Below are positions 1 to 6,429 of a DNA stretch of 6,429 nt, in pieces. A program made the translations under genes and the position numbers. The stretch's first letter is position 1; each line of letters starts with the position of its first letter. Under the pieces are notes generated by a model. It searched no databases and was not told the origin of the DNA. It was given only the letters and a program-made list of their open reading frames with translations. Where the stretch lies: positions 1-6,429 of the forward strand of contig JAFDCW010000271.1 of the NCBI GenBank assembly GCA_019312705.1, in the 5' to 3' direction. Source of the stretch: Deltaproteobacteria bacterium (GTDB taxonomy: Bacteria > Myxococcota > Polyangia > Polyangiales > B10-G4).

Positions 1-1806
1 TCCCTTGAACATCCGGTGGGTGCGCGATAGCGCGTCGATTTGCTCCTTGAGCCCGGCCGAGTCGCCCCGCTTGATCAGCTCACGAGTCGCTTCGACGACC
101 GCGCGGGCCTTGGTGATGGCATCACGTCCGAAGTCGCTACCGGCCACGACCTGCTCGACCTCCGGGAAGAGCTTCTCGATCTCGGCGATGAGGGTTTCGG
201 CCTGCTGCTTGGCTTCTTCCGTGCCCTCGTCGGAACGGCGGGCGACCGCGAATTCACGAGCCTCCTCGACCATCTCGTCCAACTCGTCGTCAGTCAGACC
301 ACTCGAGGCGGTGACGGTGATGGACTGCTCCTTGCCAGTGTCGAGGTCCTTGGCAAAGACGCTCACGATTCCGTCAGCGTTGATCTCGAACGTGACATCG
401 ACGGTCACCTCGCCGGCGGGCGCGCGCCGTAGGCCGGTGAGAATGAACTCGCCGAGCAGCTCGTTTTCCTTGGCGCGGCGCGACTCGCCCTGGAAGACGA
501 TGATCTTCACCGCCGTCTGGTTGTCCTTGACGGTGGTGAACTCCTTGCTGCGGGAGGTCGGCACTGTGCTGTTCTGAGGAATCAGCTCTTCGAAGTACTC
601 CCCGACGACCATGATCCCGAGCGTATGCGGGGTCACGTCGAGGAGGACCACGTCGATGGAGTCATCAAGGAGGGCCGAGCCCTGGATGGCAGCCCCGAGG
701 CCCACGACCTCGTCCGGGTGCACGCCCTTGCAGGGCTCGCGGTCGAAGAACTCCGACACCGCCGCCTGGACCCGCGGCATGCGCGTCATCCCGCCGACCA
801 TGATCACGTCTTCGATTTCGTCCTTCTCGAGGCCGGCCTCTTCGAGGGTCATCTCGCAAATCTGTACCGTCCGAGCCACGAGGTCGTCGGTGAGCTCTTC
901 GAGCTGAGCACGAGTGAGCAGGCGCTGCAGATGCAGGGCCTCGTTGCGGGTGCTCGAGATGATGAACGGGAGATTCACCTCGGTCTCGGTGACCCCAGAG
1001 AGTTCGCACTTCGCCTTCTCTGCGGCGTCCTTGAGGCGCTGGAGGGCCATGCGATCCTGGCGGAGGTCGGTCGAGTGTTCGTCCTTGAAGCCCTGAACGA
1101 GCCAATCGATGATGCGCTGATCGAAGTCCTCGCCCCCGAGGAACGTGTCACCGGCGGTGCTGATGACCTTGAACACGCCTTCACTCGAGATCTCGAGGAT
1201 CGAGATGTCGAAGGTTCCGCCGCCGAGGTCGTAGACCGCGACGGTTCGATCGATCTGCTTGCCGAACCCGTAGGCCAGCGCGGCGGCGGTGGGTTCGTTT
1301 ATGATGCGGATGACGTCGAGGCCGGCGATGGCCCCCGCGTCCTTCGTCGCCTGCCGCTGCCCGTCATTGAAGTACGCGGGCACGGTGACGACGGCCTTCT
1401 GAATCTCGTGGCCGAGGTAGTCCTCGGAGATGACCTTCATCTCCTGGAGCACCATCGCGCTGATCTCCGGAATGCTATAGACCTTGTCGCGGAGCTGAAT
1501 CCGGCAGTCTTCGTGCGGCCCATCGACGATGCGATAGGGACACGTGGCCATCGAGTTCTTCACCTGCGCGCTGTCGAACTTGCGTCCGATCAACCGCTTG
1601 GCCGCGTATACCGTGTTTTCGGCGTTGGTCACGGCCTGGCGCTTCGCGATGTGCCCCACCAGCCGCTTGCCAGCCTCAGTGATCGCCACCATCGAGGGAG
1701 TAACCTTGTACCCGCCGCGATTTGCGATCACGACGGGGGTCTGATTCTCGAGCATGGCGACGCACGAGTTGAACGTGCCGAGGTCGATCCCGATTACCTT
1801 CTCCAT
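1..1806 (-). CDS. dnaK: Hsp70 chaperone DnaK-type paralogue (3' end beyond the left edge)
   Basis: An ATP-driven chaperone of the cytoplasm; 602 codons are visible and the stop lies past the left edge. It aligns nearly residue for residue with E. coli DnaK. The nucleotide-binding domain spans about 1-382, with D8, T11, K70, E171 ([14 protein letters not shown]), DLGGGTFD (193-200), GGEDFD and VGGMTRMP. The linker VVLLD (386-390) and R167, both part of the J-protein contact surface in DnaK, are kept. The substrate-binding beta domain is about 391-502 ([32 protein letters not shown]). The helical lid starts near 503 and is cut at the edge, so the C-terminal tail (EEVD-like or not) is unseen. 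Departures from the housekeeping form are F12 in GTFN, where most have GTTN, six Cys in the ATPase domain, and loss of the GMPQI-like segment ([12 protein letters not shown] instead). It probably works with the J protein upstream. A separate housekeeping dnaK with grpE and dnaJ may exist elsewhere in the genome. The symbol denotes the family. Confidence 0.95.
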   Translation of the reverse strand, partial: MEKVIGIDLGTFNSCVAMLENQTPVVIANRGGYKVTPSMVAITEAGKRLVGHIAKRQAVTNAENTVYAAKRLIGRKFDSAQVKNSMATCPYRIVDGPHEDCRIQLRDKVYSIPEISAMVLQEMKVISEDYLGHEIQKAVVTVPAYFNDGQRQATKDAGAIAGLDVIRIINEPTAAALAYGFGKQIDRTVAVYDLGGGTFDISILEISSEGVFKVISTAGDTFLGGEDFDQRIIDWLVQGFKDEHSTDLRQDRMALQRLKDAAEKAKCELSGVTETEVNLPFIISSTRNEALHLQRLLTRAQLEELTDDLVARTVQICEMTLEEAGLEKDEIEDVIMVGGMTRMPRVQAAVSEFFDREPCKGVHPDEVVGLGAAIQGSALLDDSIDVVLLDVTPHTLGIMVVGEYFEELIPQNSTVPTSRSKEFTTVKDNQTAVKIIVFQGESRRAKENELLGEFILTGLRRAPAGEVTVDVTFEINADGIVSVFAKDLDTGKEQSITVTASSGLTDDELDEMVEEAREFAVARRSDEGTEEAKQQAETLIAEIEKLFPEVEQVVAGSDFGRDAITKARAVVEATRELIKRGDSAGLKEQIDALSRTHRMFKG

Positions 1807-1810
1807 TCGG

Positions 1811-1817
1811 TCCTTTT
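1811..1817 (-). promoter_or_regulatory. Ribosome binding site of dnaK
   Basis: AAAAGGA on the minus strand lies 4 bases before the ATG at 1806, in the 27-bp spacer after the J-domain gene. The spacer shows no promoter and no CIRCE-type inverted repeat, which suggests that dnaK is expressed from an upstream promoter. Confidence 0.65.
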
Positions 1818-1833
1818 CTTAGGGCGGCGAACT

Positions 1834-3579
1834 TTATCGCAGCTCGCGCAGGAGATTCTCGACCATCTCGTCCCGGGGATCCAGCGCCATGGCCGCTTCG
1901 AGCAGCCGACGAGCGCTTTCGGGCATGCCCGCGCCGTGAAAGATGAGCCCGAGGGTCTTTTTGGCGTCAAAACTAGCGTCATCGAGGTCGACGGCTCGCT
2001 GGGCGTATTTCTTTGCCCGGGAGAGATCCCCGCCAGCCTTGAGCAGCCCGAGGGCGGCTTTCCAGTGGGCTTGGGGGTCATTGGGCCGCCCGTCGCACAC
2101 CTTGCCCCAGCTGAGAGCAGCCTCGGCCCACTTGCCGTTTTTCTCCTCGTAGGCGGCCTGGGCCTTGTAGGTATCGGCCAGCTCGACGGCCAACTCCTTG
2201 GCGATGCGGTCGTGGTAGGCCGACAGGTCCGCCCGCTCCGGGGCCAGGGCGGTCGCGAGGCGCAGGTAGTTTGCCGCCGAGACGAGGTCCCCCGCCTTCT
2301 CGTCTCGCTTCGCGTGAGCCAGGTAGCGCTGGGCCAAGTCCACGCCCCCGGTATGCACCGCGCTCATCTTGAGAGAGGTCGCCAACCCGCGGATGACGTG
2401 GTTCTTGTCCGGCGGGGGACCCGAACTGGCCCCGGGGGGAGCCTTGCTGGAACGGCGCGGGGGCTGACTCGCGCGGTACCCGGGGGGAACCGAGCGCCCC
2501 TGCCCGGGGAGCTGGCGCCCCGCCGCCGCCGCGAGCTTGCGCGCCATCAGGCGCCGCTTGGTGTCGCGAGCCGCCGCGCTCGTCGGCGCCGCCGACGCCC
2601 GCGGCGAAGGCTGGGCCGACGGCCGCGCCGGGGCGGACGACCGTTGCGGTAGCGGGCGTGAAGGCGTCGGTGAGGGTGCCGCGCTCGGGGCGCCCGGTGG
2701 TGCAGCCTTTGCTGCGGCGGGGGAAGCGGGTACCGCCGGCGGAGCCTCCATTGCGGGGGGCATCACCGACTCCCGCACCTTCGCGACCTCGGCCGCGTTG
2801 GCCTTGCCCTCCTCGAGCCTCTGCTCGACCCGGAGCGTCTTCAGGCGCAACCCGATGTAGGCGTCGTATTCGGCGCGACGCTTCTTTTTGCCGAGGACCT
2901 CGTAGGCTTCGGTGAGGCGTTTGAAGACGGCGACCATCTTGGCCTTGAAGGCCCCGAGGTCCTTCCCGTACATCGCATCCGGGTGGAACCGCTTCGACAG
3001 CTTGAAATAGGCGGTCCGGATGTCTTTCTTTTCGACGTCGGGACCGAAGCGGAGAACCAAATAGAGAGTGAGGACGTCCATCGTATGGAAGGTCCGGAGG
3101 ATCGCTTTCATGCGCTCCGTTCCGAGGTCGGCGGCCTCGGCTTGGAGTTCCGAGAGCGTGTAGCACTCACCGGGGACCTTCGGTTCGTCGGGCTCCGGCG
3201 CCGCAGGCCGTTCCTCGGCGGGTTTCGCCTTCGCGGGCTTCGCCCCACGGGACCTCGGCCGTTCAGGCCCGGGATGGCCATCCGGGGGAAGCGTATCGAT
3301 CCGCGGCCTCTTGCCACCGAGTGTCGACGGGGCGTCACCAGAGGGGGAAGCCGCACGGTCGTCGGCCCCGATCCATTCGAGCACCCCGTGGACCTCGAGC
3401 TTGGTGACGAGTTCCAGAACCCGCTCCGCCCCGAGCCCGGTAATCAGGCCGATCTCGGAAAGCGCCATGCGGCCGTCGATCTGGGACAGGATGTATCCAT
3501 CCGCCGGCTCGAGCGGCAACGACGTAAAATTCGCGCCCTCTTTGAGACGCGGAACTCTGGACTCTTCGACTTCCCCCAC
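1834..3579 (-). CDS. J-domain co-chaperone with N-terminal winged-helix-like module and C-terminal TPR repeats
   Basis: This is a 581-residue protein if it starts at GTG 3579. That start has AGAGG five bases upstream. An in-frame TTG at 3597 gives 587 residues but has no ribosome site. Domains in order are: residues about 18-70, a winged-helix-like module (ILSQIDGRMALSEIGLITGL, then a helix and GVLEW); about 75-138, a Pro/Lys/Glu-rich linker; about 168-240, a J domain with the HPD motif at 199-201, a basic helix II (AYFKLSKRF), a helix III LTEAYEVL segment and a KKRRAEYD ending; about 275-390, an Ala/Pro/Ser-rich disordered linker with a basic patch (KRRLMARK); and about 414-571, four TPR-like repeats, the last ending ALDPRDE. 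There is no CxxCxGxG zinc finger or G/F region, so it is a class C (type III) J protein. It should stimulate ATP hydrolysis by an Hsp70, most simply the DnaK encoded 27 bp downstream. The TPRs may bind a client or partner. No signal peptide or membrane segment is seen. The client is unknown. Confidence 0.9.
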   Translation of the reverse strand: MGEVEESRVPRLKEGANFTSLPLEPADGYILSQIDGRMALSEIGLITGLGAERVLELVTKLEVHGVLEWIGADDRAASPSGDAPSTLGGKRPRIDTLPPDGHPGPERPRSRGAKPAKAKPAEERPAAPEPDEPKVPGECYTLSELQAEAADLGTERMKAILRTFHTMDVLTLYLVLRFGPDVEKKDIRTAYFKLSKRFHPDAMYGKDLGAFKAKMVAVFKRLTEAYEVLGKKKRRAEYDAYIGLRLKTLRVEQRLEEGKANAAEVAKVRESVMPPAMEAPPAVPASPAAAKAAPPGAPSAAPSPTPSRPLPQRSSAPARPSAQPSPRASAAPTSAAARDTKRRLMARKLAAAAGRQLPGQGRSVPPGYRASQPPRRSSKAPPGASSGPPPDKNHVIRGLATSLKMSAVHTGGVDLAQRYLAHAKRDEKAGDLVSAANYLRLATALAPERADLSAYHDRIAKELAVELADTYKAQAAYEEKNGKWAEAALSWGKVCDGRPNDPQAHWKAALGLLKAGGDLSRAKKYAQRAVDLDDASFDAKKTLGLIFHGAGMPESARRLLEAAMALDPRDEMVENLLRELR

Positions 3580-3580
3580 G

Positions 3581-3595
3581 GTGGCCTCTAGCCAC
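3581..3595 (-). promoter_or_regulatory. Ribosome binding site of the J-domain gene within a small inverted repeat
   Basis: Minus-strand sequence GTGGC-TAGAG-GCCAC forms a possible 5-bp stem with a 5-base loop, ending one base before the preferred GTG start at 3579. The Shine-Dalgarno-like AGAGG (3589-3585) sits across the loop and the 3' stem. It supports the GTG start and could reduce its access. The stem is short and may be chance. Confidence 0.4.
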
Positions 3596-3618
3596 AAGAG
3601 AATATCACGGGGTTGAGC

Positions 3619-4533
3619 TCATCCCACGAGGAACTCGAGGAGAGCCTTCTGGGCGTGCAGGCGATTCTCCGCTTGGTCCCAGACCCGTGACTGGGGCCCG
3701 TCGATCACCGCGCTTGCGACCTCCTCACCGCGGTGGGCGGGCAAGCAGTGTAAAAAGACAGCACCAGGGTCGGCCTGGGCCATTTTCTCGTCGTCTATCA
3801 TGAAGCCAGCGAAGGCCCGGGCCCTCTTGGCGGCCTCTTCTTCCTGCCCCATGGATGCAAAAACGTCGGTAGTCACGACATCGGCGCCGATGCACGCCTC
3901 GACCGGATCCCGGAGAACTCTCACCTCATGGCCGGCGATTGCTGCGGCCTCGAGGGCCGGGCCGTGGGGGTCATAGCCTTCGGGGCAGGCGATCGTGAGT
4001 TGGAGGCCCGTGCGTTCGGCGGCGAGGATCCACGAGTTTGCCATGTTGTTGCCGTCTCCCACCCAGGTGACCCGCACGCCCTCGAGGCGTCCGCCGGTGC
4101 GCTCGCGAATGGTCTGCATGTCCGCCAGCAGCTGGCACGGGTGGTACAGCTCGCTCAGGCCGTTGATCACGGGGATCCCGGCGTCGGCGGCGAGGGCTTC
4201 GATGCGGTCGTGGCCGAAGGTCCGATAGACGACGCCGTGGGCGTAGCGCGTCAGCATGCGAGCCGTATCCCCGAGGGGCTCGCCCCGGCCCATCTGGGTG
4301 TCTTTGGCGATGAGGGTGGTGGCAAACGCCCCGAGTTCGGTGATGCCCACCTCGAAAGATAGGCGGGTCCGGGTCGAAGCCTTCTCGAGGAGGACGACGA
4401 TGGTCTTGCCGCGGAGAGGCTCCGGGTGTTCGGAGGTGCCGCGTAACCGCTTGAGCTCGGCGGCGCGGTCGAGGACCGTCATCAGCTCGTCCGCCTCGAG
4501 ATCGAGGAGCGTGCGGAAGTGTCGAGTACTCAC
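3619..4533 (-). CDS. argF: Ornithine carbamoyltransferase
   Basis: This 304-residue enzyme makes citrulline from ornithine and carbamoyl phosphate in the cytoplasm. Visible motifs are the carbamoyl-phosphate site STRTR (53-57), the MGRGEP segment (81-86), HPCQ (131-134), the WVGDGNNMANS stretch (157-167) that opens the ornithine-binding domain, DVFASMGQE (223-231, the SMG ornithine loop), and HCLPAHRGEEV (262-272, with the catalytic Cys). The HCLPAHRG and SMG motifs favour true OTC over N-acetylornithine or N-succinylornithine transcarbamylases and over aspartate carbamoyltransferase. The start is GTG at 4533-4531, overlapping the argD TGA. An AAAGGA ribosome site lies 6 bases upstream, inside the last argD codons, which suggests translational coupling. 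Length is close to the family norm. It is followed by a J-domain gene rather than argG. Anabolic ArgF is inferred from the context; no arcA or arcC genes are present that would indicate the catabolic form. Confidence 0.97.
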   Translation of the reverse strand: MSTRHFRTLLDLEADELMTVLDRAAELKRLRGTSEHPEPLRGKTIVVLLEKASTRTRLSFEVGITELGAFATTLIAKDTQMGRGEPLGDTARMLTRYAHGVVYRTFGHDRIEALAADAGIPVINGLSELYHPCQLLADMQTIRERTGGRLEGVRVTWVGDGNNMANSWILAAERTGLQLTIACPEGYDPHGPALEAAAIAGHEVRVLRDPVEACIGADVVTTDVFASMGQEEEAAKRARAFAGFMIDDEKMAQADPGAVFLHCLPAHRGEEVASAVIDGPQSRVWDQAENRLHAQKALLEFLVG

Positions 4534-5753
4534 GGAACGTCCTTTCGGGGCGGATCTGCGAGGACGGCCGCGATGTGCTCGAGGCCTTCATCGATCTCTT
4601 CAGTGGTCACTGTCAGCGAGGGAGAGATTCGGAGGACGGTTCCTCCAGCGGTGGTGACGAGGAGGCCTCGGTCGCGCAACGCCCCGAGGGTCGCCCGGGG
4701 GTCCACGGAGTCCGCGAGGACGATGCCCTGGAGAAGTCCCCGCCCGCGCACACCCAGCGCCGCCGGGACCTTGCCGTGCCCAAAGAGTTCGGCGAGGCGC
4801 CGGCCGAGGTGTTCGCCAACCCGGGCCGCGTTTTCGACGAGCCCTTCGTCGTCGAATATCTCGAGCACCGCACGCCCCGCAGCGCACGCGAGGGCGTTGC
4901 CGCCGAAGGTGCTCGCGTGGCTTCCCGGTGGCAGCCCGTCGGCGAGGTGTTCGCCCACGGCGATCGCCCCGAGAGGGAAGCCGCCTCCGATACCCTTGGC
5001 GAGGGAACAGGCGTCAGCCACGACGCCGTCGTGATCGGCACCGAGGAAGAGGCCAGTCCGACCATATCCCGTCTGCACCTCGTCGAAGAGCAGCAGAGCC
5101 CCGCGTTCGTCACAGAGCTCGCGGAGCCCTTGCAGATACCCCGGCGAGGGGACCCGGATGCCGCCCTCGGCTTGAATCGGCTCGACCAGGACCGCCGCCG
5201 TGTGCTCGCCGACGACCGCGCGCATCGCCTCGAGGTCGTCATAGGGCACCGTCTTCACGCCGCCAAGCAGGGGCTGCATGCCAACGTGGTACTTCGGCTG
5301 GCCGGTGACCGAGAGCGCCCCGAGCGTTCGCCCGTGGAAGCTGTCCTCGGTAGATACGAGCTCGACGCGCTCCGGAGCCCCGTGCTCGTGGTGCCACCGC
5401 CGCGCCAACTTCAGCAGCGCCTCGTTGGCCTCAGCACCGCTGTTGGCGAAGTAGATGCGGTCGTAAGGCGTGCGGTCCGCAATCTGCTCGGCGAGCAAGA
5501 TGGCCTGGTCGTTGTAGAAGAGGTTCGACACGTGCATGAGGCGCGCCGCTTGGTCCGCAATCGCCTTGCTGAGCTTCGGGTGGCTGTGGCCTACCGAGAG
5601 CACGGCGATCCCGCCGGAGAGGTCGAGGTAACCGTGACCTTCGACGTCTTCGACGCGGCAGCCGGCGCCCTTCGAGAGCACGAACGGTGCGGGGCGATAG
5701 TTGGGGAGCTGGACGCGCTCCGCGACGGAGATGAGCTCGGCGTTGGTCACCAT
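4530..5753 (-). CDS. argD: Acetylornithine aminotransferase (class III, PLP-dependent)
   Basis: This 407-residue fold-type I, class III aminotransferase converts N-acetylglutamate 5-semialdehyde plus glutamate to N2-acetylornithine. Motifs in order are a GGIAVLSVGHSHP segment near residues 47-59, NSGAEAN (104-110, PLP phosphate loop), SFHGRT (138-143), LLFDEVQTGYGRTG (221-234, with Asp224 facing the PLP pyridine nitrogen), LAKGIGGGFPLGA (251-263, with the Schiff-base Lys253), and the STFGGNALAC segment (281-290). The length is typical. Many ArgD enzymes also act as succinyldiaminopimelate aminotransferase in lysine synthesis, and the sequence does not exclude this. The position between argB and argF supports ArgD over the related ornithine or GABA aminotransferases. 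The ATG at 5753 is the only start codon available after the in-frame argB stop, but no good Shine-Dalgarno precedes it, so translation may rely on coupling. The TGA overlaps the argF start by 4 bases (GTGA). Confidence 0.95.
   Translation of the reverse strand: MVTNAELISVAERVQLPNYRPAPFVLSKGAGCRVEDVEGHGYLDLSGGIAVLSVGHSHPKLSKAIADQAARLMHVSNLFYNDQAILLAEQIADRTPYDRIYFANSGAEANEALLKLARRWHHEHGAPERVELVSTEDSFHGRTLGALSVTGQPKYHVGMQPLLGGVKTVPYDDLEAMRAVVGEHTAAVLVEPIQAEGGIRVPSPGYLQGLRELCDERGALLLFDEVQTGYGRTGLFLGADHDGVVADACSLAKGIGGGFPLGAIAVGEHLADGLPPGSHASTFGGNALACAAGRAVLEIFDDEGLVENAARVGEHLGRRLAELFGHGKVPAALGVRGRGLLQGIVLADSVDPRATLGALRDRGLLVTTAGGTVLRISPSLTVTTEEIDEGLEHIAAVLADPPRKDVP
4540..4545 (-). promoter_or_regulatory. 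Ribosome binding site of argF, inside the argD 3' end
   Basis: On the minus strand AAAGGA is followed by a 6-base spacer and then the GTG of argF. It lies in the final codons of argD, so ribosomes finishing argD pass over it. It supports GTG at 4533 as the argF start. Confidence 0.7.
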
Positions 5754-5786
5754 GGCGCGAGTCTTAGCACGGCCGTGATGACCCGG
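5754..5786. other. argB-argD spacer with a 10-bp palindrome
   Basis: This 33-bp gap contains the perfect palindrome CACGGCCGTG (5768-5777). There is no loop, T-run or clear -10/-35 element, so it is neither a convincing terminator nor a promoter. A palindrome of this length is expected a few times by chance in a window of this size and composition. The spacer also lacks a good ribosome site for argD. Confidence 0.3.
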
Positions 5787-6429
5787 TCAGCCTGCGATCT
5801 GGGTGCCGATGCCTTCGTCGGTGAAGAGCTCGAGGAGCACCGCGTGCTTCTGCCGACCGTCGATGATGTGGGCCTTCTTGACGCCGCCGGCGACCGCATC
5901 GAGGGCGCAGCGGACCTTGGGAATCATGCCCCCGGCGATCACGCCCTCAGCCTCGAGGCGGTCGACATCCGCGGCGCTCAGCGACGACGACACCTCGCCA
6001 TCGGACCCCAGCACCCCCGCGGTATCGGTGAGAAGCACGAGCTTGCGAGCCCCGATGGCCTGGGCGAGCTCGCCGGCCACGGTGTCTGCATTGACGTTCA
6101 GAGCCTGCCCGTCGGTGTCGACGGCGATGGGTGCGATGACGGGAATGAACCCGCCGAGGACCAGGCGCCGAACGACGTCGGGGTTGATATGCCGGATGCG
6201 CCCTACCCGGCCGAGGTCGACGGACTTGCCGTCGGCCGTCTTGACCGCCTCGAGCTTTTCGCCGCGCAGAAAGCCGCCATCGTCCTTGCCGGTGAGCCCG
6301 ACGGGGCGCCCCCCATTGTTGCCGATGAGCGAGACGATCTCTTGGGTCACCTTGCCGCCGAGGACCATCTCGCCGACCTCCATGGCCGCCTCGTTGGTAA
6401 TCCGGAGGCCGTTCACCCGGGAGGTATTC
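5787..6429 (-). CDS. argB: Acetylglutamate kinase, 3' part (5' end beyond the right edge)
   Basis: N-acetyl-L-glutamate kinase phosphorylates the gamma-carboxyl of N-acetylglutamate with ATP, the second step of arginine synthesis, in the cytoplasm. About 213 codons are visible. The frame stays open to the window edge (…NTSR then VNGLRIT), so the GTG at 6416-6414 is an internal Val codon matching the family's (F/R)VNGLRVT segment, and the true start lies outside. Visible family signatures are NGLRIT, GLTGKDGG-like (GLTGKDDGG), the GGFIPVIAPI strand, the NVNADTVA substrate-binding segment, LLTDTAGVL, and GGMIPKV, which holds the conserved active-site Lys. The C-terminus LLELFTDEGIGTQI is the usual NAGK ending. 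The missing part should hold the N-terminal GG nucleotide-binding loop and, if present, the N-helix that marks arginine-inhibited hexameric enzymes, so feedback sensitivity cannot be judged. The TGA stop at 5789-5787 is followed 33 bp later by argD. Identity is very secure. Confidence 0.96.
   Translation of the reverse strand, partial: NTSRVNGLRITNEAAMEVGEMVLGGKVTQEIVSLIGNNGGRPVGLTGKDDGGFLRGEKLEAVKTADGKSVDLGRVGRIRHINPDVVRRLVLGGFIPVIAPIAVDTDGQALNVNADTVAGELAQAIGARKLVLLTDTAGVLGSDGEVSSSLSAADVDRLEAEGVIAGGMIPKVRCALDAVAGGVKKAHIIDGRQKHAVLLELFTDEGIGTQIAG

Noticed and set aside
625..2652. Long plus-strand ORF of 675 codons as a real gene
   Set aside because: It is the codon-aligned antisense of dnaK and the J-domain gene, shows no recognisable domain, ends in an Arg/Pro repeat-like tail mirroring the low-complexity linker, and crosses the intergenic gap.
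2400..2760. GC-rich, repeat-like stretch as a possible recombination or tandem-repeat element
   Set aside because: It encodes the Ala/Pro/Ser-rich linker of the J protein. No regular repeat unit is visible, only low-complexity coding sequence in frame.
2983..3591. Plus-strand ORF of 202 codons opposite the J-domain N-terminal half
   Set aside because: Antisense shadow in the same codon phase. The minus-strand frame carries a clear J domain with HPD.
3598..3618. Terminator between argF and the J-domain gene
   Set aside because: No GC-rich stem followed by a T-run. The only inverted repeat is a 5-bp stem overlapping the J gene's ribosome site.
3928..4362. Plus-strand ORF of 144 codons opposite argF
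   Set aside because: Antisense of the well-conserved OTC sequence, with no family features of its own.
4613..5242. Minus-strand ORF of 209 codons inside argD in another frame
   Set aside because: It overlaps the intact PLP enzyme entirely and is Arg/Ser-rich as expected of an out-of-frame GC-rich translation.
5762..5777. TTAGCAC resembling half of a CIRCE heat-shock operator upstream of argD
   Set aside because: The second half (GAGTGCTAA) is absent at the 9-base spacing, and the adjacent gene is argD rather than a chaperone gene.
6414..6416. GTG as the start of argB
   Set aside because: The frame continues upstream to the window edge and this Val matches an internal conserved VNGLR(I/V)T segment. 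A start here would lack the ATP-binding N-terminal domain.

Overview
The window is 6.4 kb of GC-rich DNA (roughly two-thirds G+C by eye). All five protein genes read leftward on the minus strand, so transcription runs from high to low coordinates. In that order they are argB (3' part only, cut by the right edge), argD, argF, a multidomain J-domain co-chaperone gene, and a dnaK-type Hsp70 gene cut by the left edge just before its C-terminal tail. No RNA gene, mobile element, CRISPR array or long non-coding stretch was found. The spacers are short: 33 bp between argB and argD, a 4-bp overlap between argD and argF, about 39 bp between argF and the J gene, and 27 bp between the J gene and dnaK. 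None of them holds a convincing terminator or promoter.

Region by region: positions 6429-3619 encode three arginine-biosynthesis enzymes. N-acetylglutamate kinase (ArgB), acetylornithine aminotransferase (ArgD) and ornithine carbamoyltransferase (ArgF) carry the pathway from N-acetylglutamate towards citrulline. ArgC and a deacetylating step (ArgJ or ArgE) are not in view, nor are ArgG and ArgH. Where argG might have been expected, positions 3579-1834 encode a protein with an N-terminal winged-helix-like module, a J domain with an intact HPD motif, a long Ala/Pro/Ser-rich linker and four TPR-like repeats. Positions 1806-1 encode a DnaK with all main catalytic residues but several departures from the housekeeping form. 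Because the two genes are adjacent, they probably form a dedicated Hsp40/Hsp70 pair. No grpE is visible.

Organism: the G+C level, the strong preference for Leu codon CTC over CTG, the DnaK paralogue with a GxMVVGxYFEELI-type substrate-binding domain, and the J/TPR architecture together suggest a deltaproteobacterial or Myxococcota-like bacterium. This is an inference from family resemblance, not a measured placement. The arg enzymes are ordinary. The part worth following up is the chaperone pair at the end of the arg cluster. Several long plus-strand reading frames, including one of 675 codons, are antisense shadows and are not annotated.
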